NCBI GenBank assembly: GCA_030916945.1
Contig: JAUPVS010000007.1
Location: forward strand, 1-45,756
Reading direction: 5' to 3'
Origin: Patescibacteria group bacterium
GTDB taxonomy: Bacteria > Patescibacteriota > Saccharimonadia > Saccharimonadales > JAUPVS01
Length of the DNA stretch: 45,756 nucleotides
The translations under genes and the position numbers were made by a program. Below are positions 35,066 to 43,914 of the stretch, one piece after another (the first letter of the stretch is position 1; every line of letters begins with the position of its first letter). Under the pieces are notes generated by a model. The model had not been told where the DNA came from, ran no database searches, and saw nothing but the letters and a program-made list of their open reading frames with translations.

Positions 35066-35140
35066 ACATATACCAAACCACAAAATTTAGTAGTTGCAAA
35101 GAAAACGATATTGAACGGTCTTTGTAGAATAAACAACGGA

Positions 35141-35170
35141 TTGACAGGTGTAGTGTTGATGTGGTAATCT
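35141..35170 (+). promoter_or_regulatory. promoter of the rplC-rplO operon
   Basis: A perfect TTGACA (35141-35146), 18 nt, then TGG-TAATCT (extended -10, 35165-35170). Transcription would start near 35177, leaving a leader of about 140 nt before rplC. Confidence 0.8.
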
Positions 35171-35179
35171 GTTATGGTA

Positions 35180-35279
35180 TCTCAATTTTTGAGAGTCTAA
35201 TAAGTTCCATAGAACTTGGTGAATCGGCAGGTCCGCCTCTGTTATAAGAGAAAGAAACCACCGGCCACCAAGCGTTTTT
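35180..35279 (+). promoter_or_regulatory. structured rplC leader, candidate attenuator
   Basis: The leader contains hairpin TCTCAA/TTGAGA (35180-35194), hairpin AAGTTC-CATA-GAACTT (35202-35217), and a longer-range stem CTTGGTG (35215-35221) with CACCAAG (35266-35272), which uses bases of the second hairpin and so excludes it. CGG (35225-35227) and CCG (35261-35263) can extend the long stem; CTCT/AGAG (35237-35250) lies inside. The long stem is followed after two bases by TTTTT (35275-35279). This fits transcription attenuation, possibly by a ribosomal protein as L4 does in E. coli, but no known leader family is matched. Confidence 0.5.
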
Positions 35280-35318
35280 ATGAAGAACTAATAGACAAAA
35301 ACGTAAAGCAAGGAAGCA

Positions 35319-35930
35319 ATGAAAGCACTTATCACCCGAAAAGTTGGCATGACCAGTACCATCGCAGAAGACGGTACCTTGCAAGCTGTAACTATTCTGT
35401 CAGCTTCTCCTTGTACTATTACGCAACTTAAGACCCAAGACAGCGATGGCTATATGGCCGTTCAGCTTGGTTTCGAAGAAGACAAAAAGATGGGCAAAGC
35501 CCAAGCCGGCCACTTTAAGCCCGCCAAGACCCAGCCAAAAGTTGTCCGCGAAATCCGCGTTAACGAAATTACCGAAGACCTCCAGGTAGGAACCCAACTT
35601 ACACCAGAGGTCTTTTCAGTTGGTGACGTGGTTGATGCCACTGGTACTAGCAAGGGTAAGGGTTGGGCCGGTACAATTAAGCGCCACAACTTCCATCGTC
35701 AGCGCAAAACTCATGGTGGTAAGGGTAACACCCGTAAACCTGGTTCAATTGGTTCAATGTATCCGCAGCACATTTTTAAAGGTAAGAAGATGGCTGGCCA
35801 AATGGGTCACGATCAAGTCACCGTTAAGAACCTTAAAGTTGCCTTGATCGATACCGAAAAGCAGATTATCGGCGTGGTTGGTGCTGTCCCTGGCCCACGT
35901 AAAAGCATTGTAATTGTGAGGGGTGTATAA
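35319..35930 (+). CDS. rplC: 50S ribosomal protein L3
   Basis: L3 (203 residues) helps build the peptidyl transferase region. It begins MKALITRKVGMTS and has the GKGWAGTIKRHNFHRQRKTHGGKG loop region and the C-terminal GAVPGPRKSIVIVRG. Because rpsJ is displaced, it is the first gene after the S10-type leader. An AAGGA ribosome site lies 5 nt upstream of the start. Confidence 0.98.
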   Translation: MKALITRKVGMTSTIAEDGTLQAVTILSASPCTITQLKTQDSDGYMAVQLGFEEDKKMGKAQAGHFKPAKTQPKVVREIRVNEITEDLQVGTQLTPEVFSVGDVVDATGTSKGKGWAGTIKRHNFHRQRKTHGGKGNTRKPGSIGSMYPQHIFKGKKMAGQMGHDQVTVKNLKVALIDTEKQIIGVVGAVPGPRKSIVIVRGV

Positions 35931-35931
35931 A

Positions 35932-36570
35932 ATGGCAACCGCTACCTATACCAAAACTGGCAACAAAGCTACAACCGCCGCTAAACTCGACAAAGCTGTT
36001 TTTGGCGTAGAAGTAACCAGCCACGAGCTACTTAAGCAGGCCTATACGACCTACCTATCTAACGGTCGTTCAGCTGGTGCCAAGGTAAAAACCCGCGGCC
36101 TAGTCCGTGGTGGTGGTAAAAAGCCTTGGAAGCAAAAGGGAACGGGCCGAGCTCGTTTTGGCTCTAGCCGTAACCCAATCTGGCGTGGTGGTGGTATCGT
36201 GTTCGGTCCAACCGGTCATGAAAACTACGTTAAAGACCTTAGCACCAAAGCTAAGCGCCAAGCCATTCGCCAGGCCCTCAGCCTATCTTCGCAAGAAGGT
36301 AAAGTATCCGTCATCGAAGCGCTAGACTTTAAGACTGGTAAAACTGCTGATGCCGTTAAGCTGCTAACCAAACTTGGTGCTGATCGCAACGTGTTATTGG
36401 TTGTTGACAACAAGACACCAGAAACCGTCAGAGCGGTTAGCAACCTCGGCTATGTAAAGCTAGTCCAATCTCGCTACATTAACGTCTACGACGCTATGAA
36501 TGCTGATCACATCATTATCACCAGTGAAGGCCTAAAAGGCGTAACTGAGTGGCTCGGAGGTGCAAAATAA
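35932..36570 (+). CDS. rplD: 50S ribosomal protein L4
   Basis: L4 (212 residues) lines the exit tunnel with its extended loop (KTRGLVRGGGKKPWKQKG, then GRARFGSSRNPIWRGGG). The start is the ATG at 35932, preceded by GAGGGGTG; an upstream GTG (35923) overlaps that ribosome site. In E. coli L4 also represses the S10 operon at its leader. One base overlaps rplW. Confidence 0.97.
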   Translation: MATATYTKTGNKATTAAKLDKAVFGVEVTSHELLKQAYTTYLSNGRSAGAKVKTRGLVRGGGKKPWKQKGTGRARFGSSRNPIWRGGGIVFGPTGHENYVKDLSTKAKRQAIRQALSLSSQEGKVSVIEALDFKTGKTADAVKLLTKLGADRNVLLVVDNKTPETVRAVSNLGYVKLVQSRYINVYDAMNADHIIITSEGLKGVTEWLGGAK

Positions 36571-36950
36571 TGGCAGACCTTATGGCATTAAAGCCCCGCA
36601 TGAGCGAAAAGGCCTATGGACTGAGCCAGGATCGTAATATCTACGTGTTCATGGTTCCTCTGACTGCTAACAAGGTTACTGTCGCCAGCGCTGTTCAAGA
36701 GCAGTTTAAGGTCACAGTAGAAGAAGTTAACATCTCGATCCTAAAAGGTAAGGCCAAGCGAAGTTACCGTCGTGGTGGTCGCCCATTAATCGGTCGCGAC
36801 AACGACGTCAAGAAAGCTTACGTTCGTCTTAAGGCTGGTGATCAGATTCCAATTTTTGCAGCTGTCGAAGAAGAAGAGGCCAAGGCCGAAAAAACTGCTG
36901 CCGCTGTTAAGAAAGCCGTCGACAAGAAGGCCAAGAAGGAGAGCAAATAA
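36570..36950 (+). CDS. rplW: 50S ribosomal protein L23
   Basis: L23 (126 residues) is at the tunnel exit where trigger factor and SecY dock. The core contains PRMSEKAYGLSQDRNIYVFMVP and RRGGRPLIGRDNDVKKAYVRL. A Lys/Ala/Glu-rich C-terminal tail of about 30 residues goes beyond the E. coli end. GGAGG at 36556-36560 supports the ATG at 36570. One-base overlaps on both sides suggest coupling. Confidence 0.96.
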   Translation: MADLMALKPRMSEKAYGLSQDRNIYVFMVPLTANKVTVASAVQEQFKVTVEEVNISILKGKAKRSYRRGGRPLIGRDNDVKKAYVRLKAGDQIPIFAAVEEEEAKAEKTAAAVKKAVDKKAKKESK

Positions 36951-37786
36951 TGGCTATTAAAGCATTAAAGCCAAATACTCCCGGCCAACGTGGTATGACC
37001 ACTCAGGATATGAGTGAGATCACTACCAAAAAGCCAGTTCGCTCACTACTTGCTGTTAAGCGCCGTGGCAATGGTCGTAACAACCAAGGTCGCATTACTG
37101 TTCGTCACCGCGGTGGTGGCGCCAAGAAATTCTACCGATTGGTGAATTTCAAGTTAGCCACTGGTACAACGGCTGTTATTGAGCACATCGAATACGATCC
37201 AAACCGTTCAGCCCGCATTGCTCGTCTTAAAGAAGCCAATGGTACCTACCACTATGTTCTAGCCGCTAACGGCATGAAGGTTGGTCAAACCGTCGTTTCG
37301 GACGAAGAGGCTCCAATCGAAGCCGGTAACCGCCTGCCACTTAAGAACATTCCAGTTGGTAGCACCATTCACGCCATCGAATTAAAGGTTGGCAAAGGTG
37401 CTCAAATGGTTCGTTCGGCTGGCGCCAACGCTCAGCTGACCGCTAAAGAAGGCGAATACGCTCAAGTAAAACTGCCATCCGGCGAAGTTCGTTTGGTTCA
37501 CCTAGAATGTACTGCCAGTCTTGGTAGTGTTGGTAATGAACAACACCAGAACATTAAAATCGGTAAAGCCGGTCGTAACCGCCACAAAGGTAAGCGCCCA
37601 ACTGTCCGTGGTGTCGTTATGAACGCTGTTGATCACCCGCACGGTGGTGGTGATGGTGGTCGTCACCGTATGGCCCGCGCACCAGTTACACCTTGGGGTC
37701 AGAAGACCTTGGGTTACAAGACTCGTCGTCGCAAGAGCACCAGTAATATGATTGTTAAAACTCGTCATCAGGCGAAGCGAAGGTAA
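36950..37786 (+). CDS. rplB: 50S ribosomal protein L2
   Basis: L2 (278 residues) is needed for subunit joining and peptidyl transfer. It has the N-terminal RNA-binding region (GRNNQGRITVRHRGGGAKK), and the family signature AVDHPHGGGDGGRH. The length matches other bacteria. Confidence 0.98.
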   Translation: MAIKALKPNTPGQRGMTTQDMSEITTKKPVRSLLAVKRRGNGRNNQGRITVRHRGGGAKKFYRLVNFKLATGTTAVIEHIEYDPNRSARIARLKEANGTYHYVLAANGMKVGQTVVSDEEAPIEAGNRLPLKNIPVGSTIHAIELKVGKGAQMVRSAGANAQLTAKEGEYAQVKLPSGEVRLVHLECTASLGSVGNEQHQNIKIGKAGRNRHKGKRPTVRGVVMNAVDHPHGGGDGGRHRMARAPVTPWGQKTLGYKTRRRKSTSNMIVKTRHQAKRR

Positions 37787-37798
37787 TAGGAAGATATT

Positions 37799-38074
37799 AT
37801 GAGCCGATCACTAAAAAAAGGACCATTTGTCGATCCAAAGCTAGCTAAAAAGCTAAATGCTTTGGGTGCCGAAGACCGTACCATTATCAAAACATGGGCA
37901 CGGGCCTCTACCATTGCGCCTGAATTTGTTGGCAAGACTGTAGCCGTTCACAACGGTAAGGTTCATGTACCGGTTTTCATTACCGAAAACATGGTTGGCC
38001 ACAAGCTTGGTGAGTTTTCGCCAACCCGTAAGTTCCGCTCACATGGCGGTAAGATGGCTAAGGGAGGCCGCTAA
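37799..38074 (+). CDS. rpsS: 30S ribosomal protein S19
   Basis: S19 (91 residues), a head protein pairing with S13. It starts [15 protein letters not shown] and has the family pattern [26 protein letters not shown] lies just before the ATG. Confidence 0.97.
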   Translation: MSRSLKKGPFVDPKLAKKLNALGAEDRTIIKTWARASTIAPEFVGKTVAVHNGKVHVPVFITENMVGHKLGEFSPTRKFRSHGGKMAKGGR

Positions 38075-38075
38075 A

Positions 38076-38453
38076 ATGAGTGTCCAAGCCGTCGCTAAAG
38101 GTGTTCGCATGAGCCCACGTAAGGTTGGTGTAGTTGCCAGCCTAGTCCGAGGCCGTACCGTTGCCGAAGCGATTACTATTCTAGAACACACCCCACGTCG
38201 CTCCGCCCTTCCTGTTAAGAAAGTTATCGAAAGCGCCCGCGCTAACGCCGACCACAATCACAAGTACAAGCCCGACAGTTTGCGCATCACAACTATTACC
38301 GTTACACCTGGTCCACGCATTAAACGCTATCGCCCAGCCGCCCACGGCCGAGCCCTACCGTTCCAACGCATGAGCAGCCACATCACCGTAGTAGTTGATG
38401 GCGAAAAGCGTGTACCCAAAAAGCCAGCTACAGCTAAGAAGGAGACAAAGTAA
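38076..38453 (+). CDS. rplV: 50S ribosomal protein L22
   Basis: L22 (125 residues) lines the tunnel. The core is VRMSPRKVGVVASLVRG and the C-terminal loop GPRIKRYRPAAHGRALPFQRMSSHITVVV. A Lys-rich tail follows. The ATG at 38076 comes after AGGGAGG and is one base past the rpsS stop; the longer upstream reading is inside rpsS and was not used. Confidence 0.97.
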   Translation: MSVQAVAKGVRMSPRKVGVVASLVRGRTVAEAITILEHTPRRSALPVKKVIESARANADHNHKYKPDSLRITTITVTPGPRIKRYRPAAHGRALPFQRMSSHITVVVDGEKRVPKKPATAKKETK

Positions 38454-39082
38454 TGGGACAAAAAGTAAACCCAATTAGCATGCGTCTTCAGGTTAATAAA
38501 GACTGGCGCAGCAAATGGTTTGTTGCTAAGCAAGATTACGCTAAGTATCTTGAACAAGACTTGTCGGTGCGTAAGCTTATCCAAGACAAAGTTGGTTCAC
38601 GCGGCGCTGTTAACAAGGTTGACATTGAGCGTTCACCAAACCTAGTTACCATTACGATTGCTACCGCTAAGGCTGGCGTTGTAATTGGTCGTGGTGGCGC
38701 CGGTGCCCAGGAACTCAAGACTGCCACCGAAAAGATTTACGGTGTGCCAGTACGCGTCAACATCGAAGAAGTTAAGAAGCCCGAAATGTACGCTAAGCTA
38801 GTGGCCGAGAACATCGCTCACCAGCTAGAGCGCCGCATTTCATTCCGTCGAGCTATCAAGCAGTCAGCCGCTGCCACTATGCGTGGTGGTGCCCAGGGTA
38901 TTCGTATCCAGGTATCTGGTCGTCTAAACGGTGCCGAAATGTCGCGCCGCGAAAAAGAAGTCCAAGGTAGCGTTCCACTGCACACCCTGCGCGCTAATAT
39001 CGATTACGCTCACGTTGGTGCCCACACCCCAGCCGGTATCATCGGTGTTAAGGTTTGGATCTACAAGGGAGAGGTGAATTAG
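38453..39082 (+). CDS. rpsC: 30S ribosomal protein S3
   Basis: S3 (209 residues) forms part of the mRNA entry helicase. It starts [12 protein letters not shown], has the KH domain [15 protein letters not shown] and the C-terminal domain with [32 protein letters not shown]. The start shares one base with the rplV stop. Confidence 0.98.
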   Translation: MGQKVNPISMRLQVNKDWRSKWFVAKQDYAKYLEQDLSVRKLIQDKVGSRGAVNKVDIERSPNLVTITIATAKAGVVIGRGGAGAQELKTATEKIYGVPVRVNIEEVKKPEMYAKLVAENIAHQLERRISFRRAIKQSAAATMRGGAQGIRIQVSGRLNGAEMSRREKEVQGSVPLHTLRANIDYAHVGAHTPAGIIGVKVWIYKGEVN

Positions 39083-39084
39083 CC

Positions 39085-39498
39085 ATGTTGATGCCTAAAC
39101 GACAAAAGCACCGCAAGGTGCGGAAGGGAAAGATCCGCGGCGTGGCTACGGTTGGTAATACTATCGCTTTTGGTCAGTACGCCCTTCAGGCGCAAGGCCA
39201 CGAACGTATTACGGCCCGCCAGATCGAAGCCGCCCGTCAAGCTATGACCCGCTACATCAAGCGTGGTGGTAAAATTTGGATCCGTATCTTCCCCCACACT
39301 CCAGTTACCCGCAAGCCGCAAGACGTTAAAATGGGTAGCGGTAAGGGTAACCCCGAGTTTTGGGTTGCTAAAGTAAAGCCCGGCACTATCATGTTTGAGA
39401 TGCAAGGTGTTCCCGAAGATATCGCCCGCGAAGCAATGCGCTTAGCCGCTCATAAACTACCCGTTAAGACTAAGTTCTTAACCCGGGAGGAGGCATAA
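39085..39498 (+). CDS. rplP: 50S ribosomal protein L16
   Basis: L16 (137 residues) helps place tRNA in the A site. It shows [17 protein letters not shown] and the [18 protein letters not shown] region. The ATG at 39085 follows GAGAGGTGA by 7 nt; ATG 39091 (MPKRQK) is the more usual N-terminus and is a possible alternative. Confidence 0.96.
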   Translation: MLMPKRQKHRKVRKGKIRGVATVGNTIAFGQYALQAQGHERITARQIEAARQAMTRYIKRGGKIWIRIFPHTPVTRKPQDVKMGSGKGNPEFWVAKVKPGTIMFEMQGVPEDIAREAMRLAAHKLPVKTKFLTREEA

Positions 39499-39500
39499 CT

Positions 39501-39701
39501 ATGAAAGTTATCGACATTCGTAAGCTTTCTACTGCCGACCTGGCTAAAGAGAGCACCAAGCTACGTGAAGAAATTGTAGAACTAAAGCGCCGTATGCACA
39601 TGGGCGAGGTCCAGAACACCAAAGTCCTGCGCAACAAGCGTAAAGATTTGGCTCGAATCCTCACTGTGTTGAGCGAGCAACTGACTAAGGAGACCGCATA
39701 A
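39501..39701 (+). CDS. rpmC: 50S ribosomal protein L29
   Basis: L29 (66 residues), an antiparallel two-helix protein near the tunnel exit. The body is ELRxxL-like (TADLAKESTKLREEIVELKRR) with LRNKRKDLARILTVLSE near the end. GGAGGAGG precedes the start. Confidence 0.94.
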   Translation: MKVIDIRKLSTADLAKESTKLREEIVELKRRMHMGEVQNTKVLRNKRKDLARILTVLSEQLTKETA

Positions 39702-39967
39702 TGGCTAAAACACTCATCGGTACTGTTTCATCGAACAAGCCAGACAAGACGATTATCGTTACTGTGGTTACTCGTAAAACACACCCAATTTATAAGAAAC
39801 AATATAGCGTCAGCACTAAGTTCATGGCTCATGATGAAAAGAATGAATGCCTAGTTGGTGACCGCGTATCAATTGTCGAAACCCGACCGCTGAGCGCCCG
39901 CAAGCGTTACACATTCAAGAAACTCATCAACCGACCGGCTATTGTTGAACAAGGAGAGAACGTATGA
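39701..39967 (+). CDS. rpsQ: 30S ribosomal protein S17
   Basis: S17 (88 residues), an OB-fold 16S rRNA binder. It contains [18 protein letters not shown] and [18 protein letters not shown]. It is the only ribosomal protein here that ends with TGA, in an ATGA overlap with rplN. Confidence 0.96.
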   Translation: MAKTLIGTVSSNKPDKTIIVTVVTRKTHPIYKKQYSVSTKFMAHDEKNECLVGDRVSIVETRPLSARKRYTFKKLINRPAIVEQGENV

Positions 39968-40332
39968 TTCAACAAGAATCTCGTTTAACTGTTTGCGACA
40001 ACAGCGGTGCCAAAGAAGTTTTGTGCATCCGTGTCCTTGGTGGCACTCGTCGCCGTTACGCTCACGTTGGTGACACCATTGTGGTAACTGTTAAAGAAGC
40101 CAACCCAAGTGGTAACGTCAAACGCAAAAGCGTTGTTCGTGCCGTTGTGGTGCGTACCAAGAAGACCATTAACCGTAAAGACGGCTCCAGCATTCGCTTT
40201 GACGATAACGCCTGTGTCATCATCGGTGACGATAAATTACCTAAAGCAACTCGTATTTTTGGCCCGGTCCCACGTGAATTACGTGACCTGGGTTATGCCA
40301 AAATCGTTAGCCTTGCACCGGAGGTCCTATAA
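39964..40332 (+). CDS. rplN: 50S ribosomal protein L14
   Basis: L14 (122 residues), an interface protein. It starts [27 protein letters not shown] and ends with [24 protein letters not shown]. The start overlaps the rpsQ stop by 4 bases and the stop overlaps rplX by one. Confidence 0.98.
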   Translation: MIQQESRLTVCDNSGAKEVLCIRVLGGTRRRYAHVGDTIVVTVKEANPSGNVKRKSVVRAVVVRTKKTINRKDGSSIRFDDNACVIIGDDKLPKATRIFGPVPRELRDLGYAKIVSLAPEVL

Positions 40333-40670
40333 TGACTAACCAAACTACTATCTACAAGATCCGTCTACAAAAGGGCGACATGGTGGTGGTTCGAGCCGGT
40401 AAGTATAAGGGCAAAACTGGTAAGGTTACGGCCGTTCACCCAAGCCTTAACAAAGTTACTGTAGAAGGTATCAACATTGTTAAGAAGCACGTTAAGCCGA
40501 CCCGTCAACATCCTCAAGGTAATATCGTTGAGCTGACTAAGCCAATTGATGTATCTAAAGTTGGTTTGTATGACGCCACTGCCAAGAAGGCTACCCGAAT
40601 TGGCTTTAAGGTTGACGCTAAGGGCAAAAAAGTCCGCATCGCTAAGACTAGCGGCAAGGAGATCAAGTAA
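40332..40670 (+). CDS. rplX: 50S ribosomal protein L24
   Basis: L24 (112 residues), an assembly initiator with a KOW motif (KGDMVVVRAGKYKGKTGKVTAV). NIVKKHVKPTRQHPQG is also typical. Overlaps neighbours by one base on both sides. Confidence 0.96.
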   Translation: MTNQTTIYKIRLQKGDMVVVRAGKYKGKTGKVTAVHPSLNKVTVEGINIVKKHVKPTRQHPQGNIVELTKPIDVSKVGLYDATAKKATRIGFKVDAKGKKVRIAKTSGKEIK

Positions 40671-41266
40671 TGGCTACTACTAAACCAGCTACTAAAGCCG
40701 TAAAAGAGGCTAACGTGCAAGCTCGCTTGAAGCTTCTATATAAAGACACCATTGCCAAGGAATTGCAGAAGGAACTGTCGCTAGTTAACGCTAACCAGGT
40801 ACCTAAGCTCGAAAAGGTAATTGTTAACGTTGGCTTGGGCCGCGCTAAAGATGACAAGAAGCTGATGGAAGTGGCTACTAATACGGTTCGTAAGATTACT
40901 GGTCAACAGCCAGTCGAAACCGTTGCTCGGATGTCAATCGCCTCATTCAAACTGCGCGAAGGCAACAAGGTCGGCCTAAAGGTTACTCTAAGAAGTGACC
41001 AGATGTACGAATTCATCGACCGTCTGATTAACATTGTTCTACCGCGTTTGCGTGACTTCCACGGCGTTAGCGCCAAGGCTTTTGACAAGCAAGGTAACTA
41101 TAGCTTAGGCCTGGTTGACCAATCGGCTTTCCCGGAACTGACTTTTGAAGAAACAACTACCCCACATGGTCTGCAAATTGTCTTTGTGATTAACGCGCAA
41201 GAGCCTGCGCACAGCCGAGCTTTGTTAGAGAAGTTTGGAATGCCATTCGAAAAGGAGGCCAAATAA
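40670..41266 (+). CDS. rplE: 50S ribosomal protein L5
   Basis: L5 (198 residues), part of the central protuberance and 5S rRNA contacts. It has [36 protein letters not shown] and [22 protein letters not shown]. The N-terminus is about 15 residues longer than in E. coli. Confidence 0.97.
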   Translation: MATTKPATKAVKEANVQARLKLLYKDTIAKELQKELSLVNANQVPKLEKVIVNVGLGRAKDDKKLMEVATNTVRKITGQQPVETVARMSIASFKLREGNKVGLKVTLRSDQMYEFIDRLINIVLPRLRDFHGVSAKAFDKQGNYSLGLVDQSAFPELTFEETTTPHGLQIVFVINAQEPAHSRALLEKFGMPFEKEAK

Positions 41267-41535
41267 TGGCTAAGAAATCTATAGTCGTACGCGACTTAAA
41301 GCGCCAAAAAATGATTAAGAAGTACGCTGCCAAGCGTGCCGAACTTAAGAAGATGGGTGACTACGAAGGTCTACACAAGCTACCGCGCAACTCGTCTCCA
41401 ACTCGTTGGAAGAACCGTTGCATCGAAACCGGCCGTCCGCATGCCTACATGCGTCAGTTTGGCTTGAGTCGTTTGAGTTTCCGTGAACATGCCGTTAAGG
41501 GTGAAATCCCTGGCGTAACAAAGGCGAGTTGGTAA
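41266..41535 (+). CDS. rpsN: 30S ribosomal protein S14, zinc-free type
   Basis: S14 (89 residues), long form without the two CxxC pairs; only one Cys remains. The C-terminal core [34 protein letters not shown] is standard. The absence of zinc ligands is common in long S14 and not unusual in itself. Confidence 0.97.
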   Translation: MAKKSIVVRDLKRQKMIKKYAAKRAELKKMGDYEGLHKLPRNSSPTRWKNRCIETGRPHAYMRQFGLSRLSFREHAVKGEIPGVTKASW

Positions 41536-41540
41536 TTATT

Positions 41541-41942
41541 ATGAGTATGGTTTCTACCGATCCAATCGCCGACATGCTAACTCGCGTTCGTAACGCTATT
41601 AACGTTCGTAAGAACGAAGTTACTTTGCCGCACTCTAAGGTTAAAGAGTCGGTGGCTCGCTTGTTAAAGGACAACAACTTCATCGACAATGTTGCTGTAA
41701 CCGACGCTCCGGTTGGCAAAACACTGGTTCTAACTATCAATACGGCCCATAGCAACGCTCGCATCACCGAAATTGTTCGCTTGAGCAAGCCTGGTCGCCG
41801 TTACTACACTGGTGCCGATAACATCCCGGTCGTTAAGCGCGGACGTGGTTTGGTAATTGTTTCTACCTCTAAGGGTATGATGACCGGTGACCAAGCCCGC
41901 AAGCAACGCATCGGCGGTGAACTAATTTGTAAGGTTTATTAA
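41541..41942 (+). CDS. rpsH: 30S ribosomal protein S8
   Basis: S8 (133 residues), a primary 16S binder that represses the spc operon in E. coli. It starts MSMVSTDPIADMLTRVRNA and ends with IVSTSKGMMTGDQARKQRIGGELICKVY. The ATG at 41541 was preferred over the upstream GTG at 41529. Confidence 0.97.
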   Translation: MSMVSTDPIADMLTRVRNAINVRKNEVTLPHSKVKESVARLLKDNNFIDNVAVTDAPVGKTLVLTINTAHSNARITEIVRLSKPGRRYYTGADNIPVVKRGRGLVIVSTSKGMMTGDQARKQRIGGELICKVY

Positions 41943-41954
41943 AGAAAGGTAATT

Positions 41955-42494
41955 ATGAGTCGTATAGGAAAACAGCCCATCGCTATTCCAGCCGGCGTGA
42001 CAATCACTGTCGACCCTGATACCGTTACCGTTACTGGCAGCAAGGGAACCTTGAGTCAGTTTACGATGCCGGGCATCACCGTTACAGTCGAGGGCGATCA
42101 AGCCCTTGTTACTCGTGTTAATGACGAGCCTCAGAACCGAGCTAAGCACGGTCTAATGCGCAGTCTAGTTAATAACATGGTAGTCGGCGTTAGCCAGGGC
42201 TTCGAAAAGAAGCTTGAAATGAACGGTGTCGGTTTTCGTGTTGCCCTAGCTGGCAATGATCTTAAGTTTAATCTTGGCTTCTCGCACGAAGTGGTTTACC
42301 ATCTTCCAGAAGGTGTCCAGGCTAAGATCGAACAGAATATCATTACTGTTAGCGGTATTAGCAAGCAGCAAGTTGGTCAAACTGCTGCCGAAATCCGAGC
42401 CCTAAAGAAACCTGAGCCATATAAGGGCAAGGGTATAAAATATGTTGGCGAACGCATCATTCGTAAGAGTGGTAAGTCAGGTAAGGAAAAATAG
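41955..42494 (+). CDS. rplF: 50S ribosomal protein L6
   Basis: L6 (179 residues), near the factor-binding site. It starts MSRIGKQPIAIPAGV and ends with the family pattern EPYKGKGIKYVGERIIRKSGKSGK. AGAAAGGTAATT precedes the ATG. Confidence 0.98.
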   Translation: MSRIGKQPIAIPAGVTITVDPDTVTVTGSKGTLSQFTMPGITVTVEGDQALVTRVNDEPQNRAKHGLMRSLVNNMVVGVSQGFEKKLEMNGVGFRVALAGNDLKFNLGFSHEVVYHLPEGVQAKIEQNIITVSGISKQQVGQTAAEIRALKKPEPYKGKGIKYVGERIIRKSGKSGKEK

Positions 42495-42496
42495 TT

Positions 42497-42859
42497 ATGA
42501 GTATGCAAAATTTAAAGCTTAAACTAAAGAACCGCCAGCTGCGCAAAGATCGTATTCGATCAGTTGTGAGCGGGACGGCCGAACGACCTCGCCTGAGTGT
42601 TTATATTAGTAACACCCACGTTTCTGCCCAAATTATCGATGATACCGCTCATGCCACTTTGGTAGCGGTCAGTACAGTTGGCAATAAGAAGGCCACTGGT
42701 ACTATGACCGAAAAAGCTACCTGGGTTGGTGCCGAAGTTGCTAAAAAGGCTGTCGCAAAGAAAATCACCAAAGTCTCATTTGACCGCGGTGGACGTAAGT
42801 ATCATGGACGTGTAAAGGCTCTAGCCGAAGCGGCTCGCCAGAATGGATTGGAGTTCTAA
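42497..42859 (+). CDS. rplR: 50S ribosomal protein L18
   Basis: L18 (120 residues), a 5S rRNA binder. It shows RIRSVVSGTAERPRLSVYISNTHVSAQIID and the C-terminal FDRGGRKYHGRVKALAEAARQNGLEF. Confidence 0.97.
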   Translation: MSMQNLKLKLKNRQLRKDRIRSVVSGTAERPRLSVYISNTHVSAQIIDDTAHATLVAVSTVGNKKATGTMTEKATWVGAEVAKKAVAKKITKVSFDRGGRKYHGRVKALAEAARQNGLEF

Positions 42860-42860
42860 G

Positions 42861-43415
42861 ATGCCACCAAAGAATAATCAGAACAATCAAAATCGTCGTC
42901 CTCGTAACGAAATGCCTAAAGAAGAAAAAGAGTTCGACGAACGAGTCGTTCATATCGACCGTGTTGCCCGTGTGGTTAAGGGTGGACGTCGCTTCCGTTT
43001 CCGTGCTTTGGTAGTCATTGGCGACCATAAGTCACGCGTTGGTATTGGTACCGCTAAAGGCGCCGATGTTACTGCTGCCGTCCAAAAGGCCGTTGACGTT
43101 GCCAAGAAGAACCTAGTAACCGTACCTATTTACAAAGACACTATCCCACACGAAGCCGAGGCTAAGGTATCGGGTGCTCGTATTCTGATTAAGCCAGCCA
43201 GTCCTGGTACTGGTTTGATCGCTGGTGGTGTTGTCCGGGTTGTTCTAGAAGTTGCCGGTATTCACAACGCCCTGTCTAAGTCACTCGGTTCAGCTAATAA
43301 GATTAACACCGCCTATGCCACCTTGGCTGCTTTGCAAAGCATTGAGCCAGCTGATAAGTGGGTAACCAAGAGCGGCAAGACTGCTAAAAAGGTTGCCGAA
43401 AAGGTAGAGAAGTAA
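42861..43415 (+). CDS. rpsE: 30S ribosomal protein S5
   Basis: S5 (184 residues) affects decoding fidelity. It has an Asn/Gln-rich N-terminal extension (PPKNNQNNQNRRPRN), then RVARVVKGGRRFRFRALVVIGD and KPASPGTGLIAGGVVRVVLEVAGI. GGAG at 42850-42853 supports the ATG at 42861. Its stop shares one base with rplO, leaving no room for rpmD (L30), which normally stands here. Confidence 0.97.
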   Translation: MPPKNNQNNQNRRPRNEMPKEEKEFDERVVHIDRVARVVKGGRRFRFRALVVIGDHKSRVGIGTAKGADVTAAVQKAVDVAKKNLVTVPIYKDTIPHEAEAKVSGARILIKPASPGTGLIAGGVVRVVLEVAGIHNALSKSLGSANKINTAYATLAALQSIEPADKWVTKSGKTAKKVAEKVEK

Positions 43416-43900
43416 TGAAGTACAACGAATTAAATATTTCTAAGCACAAAAGCCCTAAGCGCGTTGGACGCGGTATTGCTGCTGGTGGTGGTAAAACAGC
43501 CGGCCGTGGTACTAAAGGCCAGAACGCCCGTACCGGTGGCGGTGTTCGACCGGGTTTTGAAGGTGGTCAGACTCCTCTTACACAGCGCCTGCCTAAGCTA
43601 CGTGGCTTTACGTCGCACCGCGCTAAGGTCGAGAACGTCTACACTGGTCAACTAGAACAGTTCGCTGGCAAGACTGCCGACAACGCTGCTTTAGCAGCGG
43701 CTGGTCTGGTATCGACTCCATACAGCCGCGTTAAGTTAGTCAGCAATGGTGAACTAACCAAGAAGGTTACCGTTAAGCTACAGGCTGCTAGCGCATCGGC
43801 TATCGATGCTGTTAAAAAAGCCGGTGGATCTTTTGAAGCTGTCGCCCAAGTTGGCCGCCCGCAAACAGCCAAGCCAAAATCCGAAAAACGCAAGAAATAG
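43415..43900 (+). CDS. rplO: 50S ribosomal protein L15
   Basis: L15 (161 residues), an assembly protein. The N-terminal glycine-rich KRVGRGIAAGGGKTAGRGTKGQNAR and GFEGGQTPLTQRLPKLRGF are standard. It ends with a basic tail. It directly follows rpsE and is followed by secY after 28 bases. Confidence 0.97.
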   Translation: MKYNELNISKHKSPKRVGRGIAAGGGKTAGRGTKGQNARTGGGVRPGFEGGQTPLTQRLPKLRGFTSHRAKVENVYTGQLEQFAGKTADNAALAAAGLVSTPYSRVKLVSNGELTKKVTVKLQAASASAIDAVKKAGGSFEAVAQVGRPQTAKPKSEKRKK

Positions 43901-43914
43901 TTTCGGCTTTCTTG

